Assembly (NCBI GenBank): GCA_964648335.1
Contig: CAZYLZ010000005.1
Span: forward strand, 1 to 64,000
Reading direction: 5' to 3'
Length of the DNA stretch: 64,000 bases
Source of the DNA: CAZYLZ01 sp964648335
Lineage (GTDB): Bacteria > Patescibacteriota > Minisyncoccia > Phycocordibacterales > UBA2100
The notes below the pieces were generated by a model. That model did no database searches. It had not been told where the DNA came from and saw only the letters and a program-made list of their open reading frames with translations. Below are positions 41,569 through 49,793 of the stretch, one piece after another (within the stretch, counting starts at the first letter, position 1; each line of letters starts with the position of its first letter). Made by a program: the position numbers and the translations under genes.

Positions 41569-42813
41569 TTATGCGAACTCGCCGACCCAGTGACCCATCC
41601 GCATAAGCGCCACCGTATCGCCACCTTGCGTTCGGGCATCGACGCTTACGAGCGAGTCCGAGATCATCACATCGGTGTGTGTTGCCGACTGATTGAGCCC
41701 GGCTTCTTCAAGATCCTTGGCACTCAGATTCCAACCATTCTCGAGCCCCATCGAGTAGCCCGAGCCAGTTGCGATATGACATGCCGCATTCTCGTCGTAG
41801 AGCGTGTTCTTAAAGATCGTATTTTCTTGCGCCACTGGCGAATCCATACCCACTAGCGCTACCTCGCCCAAGAAGCTCGCACCAGCATCTTTGGCGATGT
41901 GTGCCTGGTACGCCGCTTCGTTAGAATGCGCCGTCGCCTCGACAACCTTGCCATCGCGAAACTCCAGGGCGAGACCCTCGACGAGGACGCCCGCAAGCAA
42001 AAGTGGCTTCGTGATGCGCACAAATCCGTTAGCCGTACGGCGGTCCGGAGTCGTGAACACTTCGTAACTCGGGACGTTGGCAGTAAACGGGATGCCGTGC
42101 GCCGTGTCCTTGGTGCCTCCGAGCCACCGCGAAAGCGATGACAGGCCCACACGCAGATTGGTGTCGGGTCCTGTAAAGTGCAACTCGCGTATCTGCAGGT
42201 AATTCAGCATTCGTCTGCGTTCGTGCAGCTTTGCATCGAGCTTCTCCCACGCGTCGATACAATCTTCCCTATCGCTCATGGTCATCCGAAAGACTGCTTG
42301 CCAGAGTGTCTGGTACGCGGTGTCTTCAGACAAACTTGGATACACCTTGGCCGCCCATTTTGGGCTCGGTGGGCACGCCAGACACCACGCGACTTTGCCC
42401 TTGTTGATTCCTTCTTTATAGAAGCGTTCGCTCCATCTTCTCTGCGCCGCCTGGTGCTCTCCCGACAAGATCGCCATGTCCTCGAAGAGGTCCGGCTCTG
42501 GATTGGTCATGAGCCCCAGCATGCATCCATGGCTGTCGACGATGTGCTCGCTTCGCTGGCGATCGTAGAGCTGGAAAAAGAAACGATCCTCGGGATCGGC
42601 AAAATCTAGTTGAGCGCGTTTTACTCGCGGATGCGAGTACGCGAGATGCACGTGACGTGCGCCGCGTCGGTATGCGTGCTCGACGGCACGGAGCGCAAGC
42701 TCTTCTGCGCAGCCCGCTTCGAACGAGATCTGCACGAACTGTCCTTTTTGGACGTTCATGCCACGCTGTACCAACAGCTGGGCAAAGCGGTCGAGATTCT
42801 GGTTAAACGTCAT
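41569..42813 (-). CDS. M29-family aminopeptidase
   Basis: A 414-residue peptidase-M29 (AmpS/aminopeptidase T-like) protein: opening NLDRFAQLLVQRGMNVQKGQ, PSYEVFTTPDRRTANG in the middle, and the metal-ligand end region CHIATGSGYSMGLENG, NQSATHTDVMISD. One usual glutamate of the PSEEV block is Tyr here, which may affect metal binding. The start at 42813 is set by AAGGAG 8 nt upstream. Own promoter and terminator. Confidence 0.88.
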   Translation of the reverse strand: MTFNQNLDRFAQLLVQRGMNVQKGQFVQISFEAGCAEELALRAVEHAYRRGARHVHLAYSHPRVKRAQLDFADPEDRFFFQLYDRQRSEHIVDSHGCMLGLMTNPEPDLFEDMAILSGEHQAAQRRWSERFYKEGINKGKVAWCLACPPSPKWAAKVYPSLSEDTAYQTLWQAVFRMTMSDREDCIDAWEKLDAKLHERRRMLNYLQIRELHFTGPDTNLRVGLSSLSRWLGGTKDTAHGIPFTANVPSYEVFTTPDRRTANGFVRITKPLLLAGVLVEGLALEFRDGKVVEATAHSNEAAYQAHIAKDAGASFLGEVALVGMDSPVAQENTIFKNTLYDENAACHIATGSGYSMGLENGWNLSAKDLEEAGLNQSATHTDVMISDSLVSVDARTQGGDTVALMRMGHWVGEFA

Positions 42814-42850
42814 CGATACTCTCCTTTTCTGGATCTCAGTACTGTGATGT

Positions 42851-42879
42851 GTAATACCACGAATTATAATTGTTATCAA
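42851..42879 (-). promoter_or_regulatory. Promoter of the M29 aminopeptidase gene
   Basis: Minus-strand TTGATA (42879-42874), 17-bp spacer, TATTAC (42856-42851). A second TTGATA with a 15-bp spacer to TATAAT overlaps just upstream. Confidence 0.65.
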
Positions 42880-43015
42880 GACTTATCAAATAGTTGCGGG
42901 CTTTCGTCATATAGCGCTAAGGAGGCCTCCCTCGCGTACCGGGACGACTGTAATACTCCAGGATATCGATCGGCTTACTAGCGGAATTACACACCTAGCA
43001 CACGAGTCATAACGT

Positions 43016-43495
43016 ATGAAAAAGCTTGTCTCTTCGGCGCTTTCCAGCGCTGTATTTCTTGCCACTGTGGTGATGGTCACCCCGCAAATGGCACTGGCCC
43101 GCGGCGGACTCCCAACCATCGGTGGCGGAAATCCCGTCGACTGCGCTACCACTATTCGAAACGTAGGCCTCACCTCAGGCGGCAGTAGGGCAAAAGACCA
43201 GATTGGTCTAGGTCCAGATACGATGCATGTCTTTGTCGAGTTCATGTGGCGCCCCTGCACGAGCCCTTGGGAACAGATGACCGTCACCGTTACCGATCAT
43301 GAGACAGGGGTGACACAGCCCGTTGCAAACGGATCGTGGACATATCCTGTCGGTTACGATGTCAAATGGTCTGCACATACATCTAACGCACTGTTCACTC
43401 ACCAGTACGACGTCGTCATTCGCACTACCAACGCAACCACGGGCGCGCTCGTGCAAGAATGGAAAGGTTCGGTCGTCACGAACAACAAACTCTGA
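43016..43495 (+). CDS. Secreted orphan protein
   Basis: A 159-residue protein with a clear Sec signal peptide (about residues 1-28, ending MALA-R), then a Gly-rich start (GGLPTIGGG) and a beta-rich domain (MTVTVTDHETG, YDVVIRTTNATTGALVQEW). Two cysteines (DCATT, RPCTS) could form a disulfide. Family not recognised. No SD or clear promoter found. A terminator follows. Confidence 0.75.
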   Translation: MKKLVSSALSSAVFLATVVMVTPQMALARGGLPTIGGGNPVDCATTIRNVGLTSGGSRAKDQIGLGPDTMHVFVEFMWRPCTSPWEQMTVTVTDHETGVTQPVANGSWTYPVGYDVKWSAHTSNALFTHQYDVVIRTTNATTGALVQEWKGSVVTNNKL

Positions 43496-43511
43496 TACCG
43501 ATTGTCTTCTA

Positions 43512-43545
43512 AACACAATCCGCCTCTATGGGCGGATTGTGTTTT
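43512..43545 (+). terminator. Terminator of the 43016 gene
   Basis: 13-bp stem AACACAATCCGCC/GGCGGATTGTGTT, 6-nt loop, then TTG. It overlaps the next gene's -35. Confidence 0.85.
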
Positions 43546-43571
43546 GACATACGTCGCGTTTGCAATACCAT
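43544..43571 (+). promoter_or_regulatory. Promoter of the 43604 gene
   Basis: TTGACA (43544-43549), 16-bp spacer, TACCAT (43566-43571). Confidence 0.7.
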
Positions 43572-43603
43572 GGCACCAGAACCAGCTGTACAAGGAGAAA
43601 ATC

Positions 43604-43939
43604 GTGTCGAAAGAAACAATTTCCAATCTGGCAGAACGCTTCGTTCGATGGGCCAGGATCGAAACGACTATATTTTTTGTGTCTCTTTCGCCCGAGGCAC
43701 GCACCGCCCTCGATAAGCTCAAGCAACAGCCGGACGACTCCATCGAAACGGTGCTGCGCGAGGCGCTCCTCACGCACGAAGTCGTGCTAGGAGAGATCAG
43801 AAGCGGCGGCCGCATCCACACGAACCGTGATGGGTTACTTACCCGACTGCCCTTCGAACACCTCGATACCGATCTCCCGCCGTCGTCGCCACCCAAGCGT
43901 CCGTCTCCGTTTCGCGTGATCAAAGGTAGCAAGCGATAA
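43604..43939 (+). CDS. Possible ribbon-helix-helix-like small protein
   Basis: A 111-residue protein starting at GTG 43604 with AAGGAG 7 nt upstream. The middle (FFVSLSPEARTALDKL ... SIETVLREALLTHEVVLGEI) followed by RSGGRI resembles the strand-helix-helix layout of CopG-type proteins plus their conserved ...EIxxGGRI tail. The C-terminus is proline-rich and basic (PPSSPPKRPSPFRVIKGSKR). A DNA-binding role is inference. Own promoter and terminator. Confidence 0.6.
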   Translation: MSKETISNLAERFVRWARIETTIFFVSLSPEARTALDKLKQQPDDSIETVLREALLTHEVVLGEIRSGGRIHTNRDGLLTRLPFEHLDTDLPPSSPPKRPSPFRVIKGSKR

Positions 43940-43945
43940 CTATGC

Positions 43946-43976
43946 CCGCCCGACACTCGTCGGGCGGTTCTTTTTT
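43946..43976 (+). terminator. Terminator of the 43604 gene
   Basis: Stem CCGCCCGAC/GTCGGGCGG with ACTC loop followed by TTCTTTTTTG. Confidence 0.9.
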
Positions 43977-44022
43977 GTGTTTGGTATGATTATAGTTTCC
44001 TATTACTTTTTAACTACTCTGT

Positions 44023-44568
44023 ATGAACAACCACTTACACGAAGGCGACCGCGTACCCGATGTCGTCTTTAAGACGCGCGTCCGCGATGAGTCTGTCGGA
44101 GGCGAAAACCCGTACCGCTGGCAAGACGTTTCTACAGCCGAGATCTTCACTAGCAAGAAGATTGTCGTATTTAGCCTCCCAGGAGCATTCACCCCCACCT
44201 GCTCGAGCACCCATGCGCCAGGGTACGAAGAAATGTACGATGCTCTAATCAAGGCTGGTGCCGACGAGGTGTACTGTCTGTCGGTCAACGATGCATTCGT
44301 AATGAAGCAATGGGCAGACAAGCTCGGCATAACGAAGGTAAAGATGCTCCCCGACGGCAACGCTTCGTTTACGCGCGGTATGGGCATGCTGGTCAAGAAA
44401 GAAGACCTCGGCTTTGGAGACCGCAGCTGGCGCTACTCGATGTACGTCGTCGACGGCGTTATACAAAAGATGTTCGTAGAGGAGGGCTTTGCCGACAACC
44501 ATCCTACCGATCCGTTTGAGGTTTCCGACGCGACCACCATGCACACGTATCTGAAGACCCTCGCGTAA
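44023..44568 (+). CDS. Peroxiredoxin, Prx5 type
   Basis: A 181-residue peroxiredoxin. The peroxidatic site VFSLPGAFTPTCSSTHAPGY (PxxxTxxC) is typical of the Prx5/type II group, with the later VNDAFVMKQWADKLG and conserved DRSWRYSMYVVDG. It reduces peroxides; its reductant is not evident here. A TATGAT/TATAGT -10-like region lies about 30 nt upstream and no SD is visible. Confidence 0.93.
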   Translation: MNNHLHEGDRVPDVVFKTRVRDESVGGENPYRWQDVSTAEIFTSKKIVVFSLPGAFTPTCSSTHAPGYEEMYDALIKAGADEVYCLSVNDAFVMKQWADKLGITKVKMLPDGNASFTRGMGMLVKKEDLGFGDRSWRYSMYVVDGVIQKMFVEEGFADNHPTDPFEVSDATTMHTYLKTLA

Positions 44569-44586
44569 GGACGCGGTACCGACGCA

Positions 44587-44616
44587 AAAGAAAAAGCCGC
44601 CCCCATCGGAGCGGCT
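44587..44616 (-). terminator. Terminator of the 44620 gene
   Basis: Minus-strand stem AGCCGC/GCGGCT with a 10-nt loop followed by TTTTTC. Confidence 0.75.
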
Positions 44617-44619
44617 ATG

Positions 44620-45237
44620 CTAGTGATTGTACTGATCGATCCTAATCACATGTGAGAGGTCGGCTGGCGAGTTGCTCGAAAGCTCGAGGAGCTCAGCATT
44701 GCCGAAGTGGAACTTGGTGAGCATATCGATCCACGGTAGACCGTAGTACGCAGCATAGAGCATCTTGCCGAGGTCGCCATGGGTCAACAGAAGTACCGAA
44801 CCTGTTGGGTGTCGCGCCTGTACGTCCTTGAGCGCCCCTTCCGCACGGCTCAGAAGTGCGGGGAATGTCTCGGCGCCAGGGGGCGACAAGAAGTACGTTA
44901 TCGTGTCGGTTTTCACAATGTCTGGAGCGCAGAGTTTCTCGATGTCGGCTATCGGCTTTCCAGTCATCGACCCGAAGTCGCGCTCGACGAGTGACGGCAT
45001 GATAATCGGTGCTCGCCATCCGTTCATGAAGCAGATCACCTTTGCCGTATCGCCTGCACGGCGCAATGGCGAGGTGTACACTGCATCGAATACGAGACCC
45101 GCGTGACGGATGCCGTCGGCAAGCTCTCCTCCCTGTCGCCGCCCCAGCTCGGTTAGCGGCCCGTCTCGTCGTCCATTGAGGATTCCTTTGGCGTTGTCCT
45201 CGTTCTGCCCGTGTCGTGCGACGTAGATTTTTAACAT
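44620..45237 (-). CDS. Histidine phosphatase family (phosphoglycerate mutase-like)
   Basis: A 205-residue protein with the catalytic YVARHGQNEDN (RHG motif), AVYTSPLRRAGDTAK, the acid/base block LVERDFGSMTGKP and the second histidine VLLLTHGDLG. Such enzymes are phosphatases of sugar phosphates or nucleotides or mutases; specificity unknown. The start at 45237 has AAAGGAGG 6 nt upstream. Own promoter and terminator. Confidence 0.92.
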   Translation of the reverse strand: MLKIYVARHGQNEDNAKGILNGRRDGPLTELGRRQGGELADGIRHAGLVFDAVYTSPLRRAGDTAKVICFMNGWRAPIIMPSLVERDFGSMTGKPIADIEKLCAPDIVKTDTITYFLSPPGAETFPALLSRAEGALKDVQARHPTGSVLLLTHGDLGKMLYAAYYGLPWIDMLTKFHFGNAELLELSSNSPADLSHVIRIDQYNH

Positions 45238-45260
45238 GGTGTCCTCCTTTTTCCACGACA

Positions 45261-45289
45261 ACCGTAGCGCATATTTTGCAGGCGGTCAA
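45261..45289 (-). promoter_or_regulatory. Promoter of the 44620 gene
   Basis: Minus-strand TTGACC (45289-45284), 17-bp spacer, TACGGT (45266-45261). Confidence 0.65.
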
Positions 45290-45346
45290 AAAAGACTTGG
45301 TATATGTGCATAACGAGTATTTGTCTCGATACGGTAGAATGCACGA

Positions 45347-46765
45347 GTGCAAATGAATCTCGAGCCGCGGACCCGCACTGCTCTCCTCTCCACCGGAGGT
45401 CTCTTTCTTATGGTAATCGTTGGATTGGGCAGCTATTCGTTGGGATATAGCAAAGGTTCAGCTTCGCTAACTGCGGTACCCGCGATCGCAGGCCTCTTTA
45501 ACACCGATTCCACCGGAGAGATGTCGTCGCTTCTCGACGATCCCGGCACCAAGGTCGACTTTGGCGACTTTTGGAAGACATGGAACATTCTCGACAAAAA
45601 CTTCACCCCATCGTCTACTACAACCAAGGCGACAAGCACATCGCAGGCACGGGTAGCAGGCGCTATTGCCGGCCTTGTCCAATCGTACGAAGACCCGTAC
45701 ACGGTATTCATACCCAAGAAGAACGCTGCCGTATTCAAAGAGCAGGTCAACGGCGAGTTCGAGGGTATCGGTGCCGCATTGGTAAGCGACAAAGGCGAGA
45801 CGATCGTTGCTGCACTTCTTCCCGACAGCCCCGCAAAAAAAGCCGGTCTTGTCGTGGGTGACCGGATACTTGCGGTTGACGGTATTCCTACCTTGAATCA
45901 GGATCTCAATAGCATTATTCCGCATATTCGCGGGGCAAAAGGAACAGTAGTAGCGCTTACCATCATGCGACCAAAGGCAAAAAAGGAGACGGTAATCGAG
46001 GTTACGCGCGGCACTGTCGTCATTCCTACCACAGCGACCCGTGTCATCTCTGCTGCCAAAGACGTACTAGCTGCAGCGGTCGCCAAGGCAAAGCTCTCGG
46101 CCGCGGGCCTCTCGGGCAGTGATAAGGCCGCAGCAGAAGCGGCTGCAGAGCAGGTTGCCAAGCAGAAATTCTTTGTGCTTCAGCTTGCGACGTTTGCGAA
46201 GTCGTCTACCGACGCCTTCATAGCCGATCTCCACAAATTTGCGCTTTCCGATACTAAATACCTCGTCATCGATTTGCGCAACAACCCCGGCGGCTACATG
46301 GATGTCGCTGTCGATCTCGCAAGCTACTTCCTCCCGAAGGACGCCCTCGTGGTGTCAGAGCGCACCGGAGCAACCGGCAATACCACCGAGTACCGGAGCC
46401 GCGGCTACGACGCCTTGGGCGCAATGGGAACATCATCACGGCGCATCGTAGTCTTGGTAAATCGTAACAGCGCATCGGCCTCAGAGATTCTTGCTGGCGC
46501 CCTGCAAGACCACGGCATCGCGAAGGTCGTCGGTGAGACCTCGTTTGGCAAAGGGTCGGTGCAGACCCTGATTGACATCGGCGATGTCGGGAGCCTCAAG
46601 ATCACGATAGCGCGCTGGTACACACCGAGTGGCAAGAACATCTCCCACACGGGCATCAGCCCCGACGTAGCGGTGGATGCAAAGGATCCCAAGTATGCAA
46701 GCTCAACAGACGCCTTCATGGATGCGGCCGTAGCAACACTGCTCGATGACGCGCTCTGGAAATGA
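45347..46765 (+). CDS. ctpA: C-terminal processing peptidase (S41 family)
   Basis: A 472-residue CtpA-type protease: N-terminal membrane anchor (about 12-33), PDZ domain (GEFEGIGAALVSDKGE ... KAGLVVGDRILAVDG) and the S41 catalytic core with LVIDLRNNPGGYMDVAV, NRNSASASEILAGAL (nucleophile Ser) and GETSFGKGSVQ (catalytic Lys). An Ala/Lys-rich insert lies about residues 230-285. It starts at GTG 45347, where a -10 TAGAAT (45335-45340) ends 6 nt upstream: a leaderless GTG start. It acts on extracytoplasmic proteins. Confidence 0.95.
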   Translation: MQMNLEPRTRTALLSTGGLFLMVIVGLGSYSLGYSKGSASLTAVPAIAGLFNTDSTGEMSSLLDDPGTKVDFGDFWKTWNILDKNFTPSSTTTKATSTSQARVAGAIAGLVQSYEDPYTVFIPKKNAAVFKEQVNGEFEGIGAALVSDKGETIVAALLPDSPAKKAGLVVGDRILAVDGIPTLNQDLNSIIPHIRGAKGTVVALTIMRPKAKKETVIEVTRGTVVIPTTATRVISAAKDVLAAAVAKAKLSAAGLSGSDKAAAEAAAEQVAKQKFFVLQLATFAKSSTDAFIADLHKFALSDTKYLVIDLRNNPGGYMDVAVDLASYFLPKDALVVSERTGATGNTTEYRSRGYDALGAMGTSSRRIVVLVNRNSASASEILAGALQDHGIAKVVGETSFGKGSVQTLIDIGDVGSLKITIARWYTPSGKNISHTGISPDVAVDAKDPKYASSTDAFMDAAVATLLDDALWK

Positions 46766-47647
46766 TCAGCGCTTTTTTAGCGTATTCTCGAGCTCTGCCA
46801 AATACTCCTTAAGCGAGCAGAGCGAGTAGCCGGGTAAAAGCGTCGAAACGGTAAGAACCTTCAACTCCCTCGGTGTTGCTGCATCGCTGCCATTGGGCGA
46901 AAAACGCATCGATATGGATCCGCGGTACATGGTGGGTCCTACGATAGCGCTTGGCATGAGATGCGGCAGCTTCTGCATAGCGATAGCGGCCTGCATCACG
47001 AGCGCTCGCACGTGCATGACGCTCTGGAGGTCTCGGTCGTGCACACCGGGCGCATCGTCAGCATCTTTAAGCTTCTCATACTCTTCGTGACGATACTTCC
47101 CGCCTAAAAACGTGTATGCGATGCTCGACGGTTCAACACGCGCTATAAACGAATCGAGCTGCGCTGCGTAATCTTGTACGAACTCGGTTCGGTTGATCTC
47201 TAATATATGACTCGGATCGGCATGCACCGCTAAAGCCAATTGTTTTTTCGTTCCCTTTTCCTTGCCGACGAAGACCGATCCGATGCAGTCGAAGAAGTCA
47301 CGCGAGACTATGTCGGCATCCACAATCTCGGATATGACATACGTGCTCGGCCCTGCAGAGAGCTGGTCGTCATGGGTAAAGCCGCTGCGGAGGTAGTAAT
47401 CGAGATTGTGTATGTCTGGGCCATAGCGAAACTGATCCTTCTCTGCCTGCGTGGCAGTCGCCTCGTTAACCAGCGTAAGCCGTATCGGCTCTCGTGCGGC
47501 TTCGAGTCCGGCTTCGCAGCGCAAAGTCGCTTCGTGCAAAACCTGCTCGAGTGGATCCTTGGTACATGACGCTACTATCTCGGAAAGGAGTACCACCGCG
47601 CCTATTCGCAACACGTCGCGGCGACTCGGTCTTAATATCTCGTTCAT
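46766..47647 (-). CDS. Predicted Tat-exported lipoprotein, unknown function
   Basis: A 293-residue protein whose N-terminus combines a twin-arginine motif (SRRDVLRIG) with a lipobox (IVASC), so it is probably folded before export and then lipidated. The mature part is helical and rich in charged residues (EQVLHEATLRCEAGLEAAREP, YRHEEYEKLKDADDAPG); no family recognised. The start at 47647 is set by a -10 TATACT (47660-47655) ending 7 nt before the ATG; the upstream in-frame start lacks support and would bury the signal peptide. Convergent with ctpA. Confidence 0.75.
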   Translation of the reverse strand: MNEILRPSRRDVLRIGAVVLLSEIVASCTKDPLEQVLHEATLRCEAGLEAAREPIRLTLVNEATATQAEKDQFRYGPDIHNLDYYLRSGFTHDDQLSAGPSTYVISEIVDADIVSRDFFDCIGSVFVGKEKGTKKQLALAVHADPSHILEINRTEFVQDYAAQLDSFIARVEPSSIAYTFLGGKYRHEEYEKLKDADDAPGVHDRDLQSVMHVRALVMQAAIAMQKLPHLMPSAIVGPTMYRGSISMRFSPNGSDAATPRELKVLTVSTLLPGYSLCSLKEYLAELENTLKKR

Positions 47648-47697
47648 AAGCATTAGTATAGCGCTTGAACAGACGAGCCAGTGCCGATGCACGAATA

Positions 47698-47726
47698 TGG
47701 ACATGAGCGCAGAGTTGTCGTATTAT
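47698..47726 (+). promoter_or_regulatory. Promoter of the HD-domain gene
   Basis: TGGACA (47698-47703), 17-bp spacer, TATTAT (47721-47726). Confidence 0.75.
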
Positions 47727-47747
47727 GCTAGTGGAAAGGAGGCCCCT

Positions 47748-48401
47748 ATGCATACGACAGAAGACCTCGAACGCGCGTTCGAGCGGGCTTGCGCCGAAGT
47801 CAGTATACGCGACAAGGACCTGCGCGTAATCAAATCGCTTTTGGCACCGCTGCGTGACAAGAACGAAGTGACGCACGAGCACTACAAGCATTCGCTTCGC
47901 GTTGCGCTCGTGGCGCGAGCCATTGCTCGTCACACGCATAACGAAGAGAAACCGCTTCTCTTCGCTGGCGCATTGCACGACATAGGCAAAGCGCTCACAC
48001 CGATCGAAGTCCTGGGAAAGACCGGTGCTTGGACACGTGCAGACCAAGCGATCATCCAAGCGCATGTACGCGACAGCTACCGGCTACTTGCGGGCAGGTT
48101 CGACTTTACTGCCGAAATCATCCTGTGGCATCACCGCTTTCAGGAGCACGGATACCCTGCCCGCCTGCCGAGGCCACTCAAGGCCTACTCGGCGTCGACC
48201 AAGGTCCTGATCACCGAATACGGTCGCATACTTGCGATGGCCGACGTCTACGATGCCCTGCACCGCCCCAATAGCAAATTCAAAGAAGGCGCGGGACTCA
48301 CGGGTGCAGAGGTGAAGGCAAAGATGTTCGCCTTCAATCCCGACAAGACCAAGCTCGTACAATCCCTGTACGATGCCGGCATCTTCTCGGAAACCGCATA
48401 A
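47748..48401 (+). CDS. HD-domain phosphohydrolase
   Basis: A 217-residue HD protein: HSLRVALVARAIARHTH, then LFAGALHDIGKALTP (HD), IIQAHVRDSY, IILWHHRFQEHGYP and ILAMADVYDALHRPNSK, the pattern of HD-GYP-like and related phosphohydrolases (HDIGK, H..HH, HE.DG-like). It may hydrolyse cyclic or other nucleotides (inference). AAAGGAGG precedes the ATG at 47748. It ends in a bidirectional terminator. Confidence 0.88.
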   Translation: MHTTEDLERAFERACAEVSIRDKDLRVIKSLLAPLRDKNEVTHEHYKHSLRVALVARAIARHTHNEEKPLLFAGALHDIGKALTPIEVLGKTGAWTRADQAIIQAHVRDSYRLLAGRFDFTAEIILWHHRFQEHGYPARLPRPLKAYSASTKVLITEYGRILAMADVYDALHRPNSKFKEGAGLTGAEVKAKMFAFNPDKTKLVQSLYDAGIFSETA

Positions 48402-48405
48402 GAAT

Positions 48406-48433
48406 AACCCCGCGACGATGTCGCGGGGTTTTA
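48406..48433. terminator. Bidirectional terminator
   Basis: Stem AACCCCGCGA/TCGCGGGGTT with flanking A/T runs, between the convergent HD and amidohydrolase genes. Confidence 0.88.
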
Positions 48434-48434
48434 G

Positions 48435-49424
48435 TTAGGCGAGCGCTCTTTGCGCTATCGCCGCGTATCCTCTCTCGAAGATCTCGTCATCGACTCCGCA
48501 TGCCGCTTTGATCGCGACATCGCGATCAAAGTAGTTCTTTGGCACGGTGACGCCCGAGGCGGTAACTTCCCTGCCGAATGCCCAGGGATGCGTAGGGATC
48601 GGAAAGTCCGTGCCGTACACGAGCCGACTGCGGATGAGTGGATCCCGGAGCGACCGCTTAAAACGCGCCTTTCGATGGACCGAAGCCATGGCAGAGATAT
48701 CGATGTACAGGTTCGGATATTTCTCGGCTAGCGCGCACATGCGCGCGAATGTCCGTTCGCTGTCGATGAAGGGTCTCCCGCCGCAACAGTGTGCCGCGAT
48801 GGTGACCACTCCTCGACGCAATATCGCCTCGAGCCTATCGAGGTTCGCAAACCTGATATCGATGTTTGGAACCGCGAGTTCGAGTCCGATATGTTGCAAT
48901 ACCGGTATCTTGTGAATACGGAGCTCCTCGTAAAACCAGTCGTGTTCTCTGCTGGCCGGATCGAAACCCTGGACGTTAGAGAGTGACTTCATGAGTGCTG
49001 GCTTATGTTCGATACAGTACGCGAGCTCTTCTTTTGCATCGCGACGCATCGGGTTTATCGATGCTCCAAAGAGGAGTTTTGGCGACCAGCTGCAGAGATT
49101 GACGACACGTTCGTTCGTCACCGACTTCGGCGTGCGCGCACGGTCAAAGCGGCCCTGCACGTCGTACACCCCGTCGAGGGCTAGAATCACAGCATGATCG
49201 AGGCTCGACGCTTCGATGCCGTGGACGAGGTTATTGGCATAGCGCTCGTCGAGCTCTTCGAGCCTCGGTAGGCGTCCCCAGAGAGCATCGTTTCGTTCAA
49301 GTACCCCGATGGCATGCATGTACCATCGTGCACGGAGACTCCTCACAAATTTGGGATGCACATACCCGCCTCCTGATTCGCTGAAGGCGAAGAAATGGCA
49401 GTGAACGTCAATTTTCTTACCCAC
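48435..49424 (-). CDS. Amidohydrolase-2 family metal-dependent hydrolase
   Basis: A 329-residue TIM-barrel amidohydrolase: the metal site IDVHCHFFAF at the N-terminus, IPVLQHIGLELA (H), VTIAAHCCGGRPFIDSE (H) and RLVYGTDFPIPTHPW (D) in order, as in the ACMSD/decarboxylase-like group. Substrate unknown. It starts at GTG 49424 with AAAGG 9 nt upstream; an ATG two bases upstream is out of frame. Own promoter at 49456-49484. Confidence 0.88.
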   Translation of the reverse strand: MGKKIDVHCHFFAFSESGGGYVHPKFVRSLRARWYMHAIGVLERNDALWGRLPRLEELDERYANNLVHGIEASSLDHAVILALDGVYDVQGRFDRARTPKSVTNERVVNLCSWSPKLLFGASINPMRRDAKEELAYCIEHKPALMKSLSNVQGFDPASREHDWFYEELRIHKIPVLQHIGLELAVPNIDIRFANLDRLEAILRRGVVTIAAHCCGGRPFIDSERTFARMCALAEKYPNLYIDISAMASVHRKARFKRSLRDPLIRSRLVYGTDFPIPTHPWAFGREVTASGVTVPKNYFDRDVAIKAACGVDDEIFERGYAAIAQRALA

Positions 49425-49455
49425 ATCGGTACCTTTCGTTGTTCAGACCGGACAC

Positions 49456-49484
49456 ACAATGCCACACGCTGTCATCTTTGACAA
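49456..49484 (-). promoter_or_regulatory. Promoter of the amidohydrolase gene
   Basis: Minus-strand TTGTCA (49484-49479), 17-bp spacer, CATTGT (49461-49456). Confidence 0.65.
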
Positions 49485-49555
49485 TCGACGGGAGCGGCAG
49501 CGACTTCCTAACGATGTCAGCGATGCCTTCCTGGTGCTTGTGACGGTACACGCAA

Positions 49556-49580
49556 ACCAACCCGGACTGCGCGGGTTGCT
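49556..49580 (-). terminator. Terminator of the 49599 gene
   Basis: Minus-strand stem CAACCCG/CGGGTTG followed by GTTTGCG. Modest T content. Confidence 0.55.
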
Positions 49581-49598
49581 TTGCGTGTACCAACTGGC

Positions 49599-49730
49599 CT
49601 ATGCCTTAGCCTCGTGGTCGTGGTCTTCTTTTGCCTTGTCGGTCGAGTGCTTGCATCCGCATGCACACGAGTGATCGGCATTTTTATGCTCGTGACTACA
49701 AGTAGAACAAACCTTTGTTTCGGTATCCAT
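49599..49730 (-). CDS. 43-residue Cys/His-rich, probable metal-binding protein
   Basis: ATG 49730 opens MDTETKVCSTCSHEHKNAD, then HSCACGCKHSTDKAKED and the His-rich end HDHEAKA. Five cysteines and six histidines in 43 residues (CSTC, CACGC, HDHE) indicate metal binding, for example zinc or copper. No SD; a TACCAT -10-like sequence lies 14 nt upstream. Small metallothionein-like proteins fit, but no family is assigned. Confidence 0.6.
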   Translation of the reverse strand: MDTETKVCSTCSHEHKNADHSCACGCKHSTDKAKEDHDHEAKA

Positions 49731-49793
49731 ATATCGTTGTGATGATGGTAAGTACTTATGGTCTCATGCATGCATGAGCTGGGCATGAAGACG

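Noticed and set aside
49459..49674. 71-codon plus-strand frame starting MPHAVIFDN
   Set aside because: It has no SD or promoter, overlaps the minus-strand Cys/His-rich gene and the amidohydrolase promoter, and ends antisense to coding sequence.
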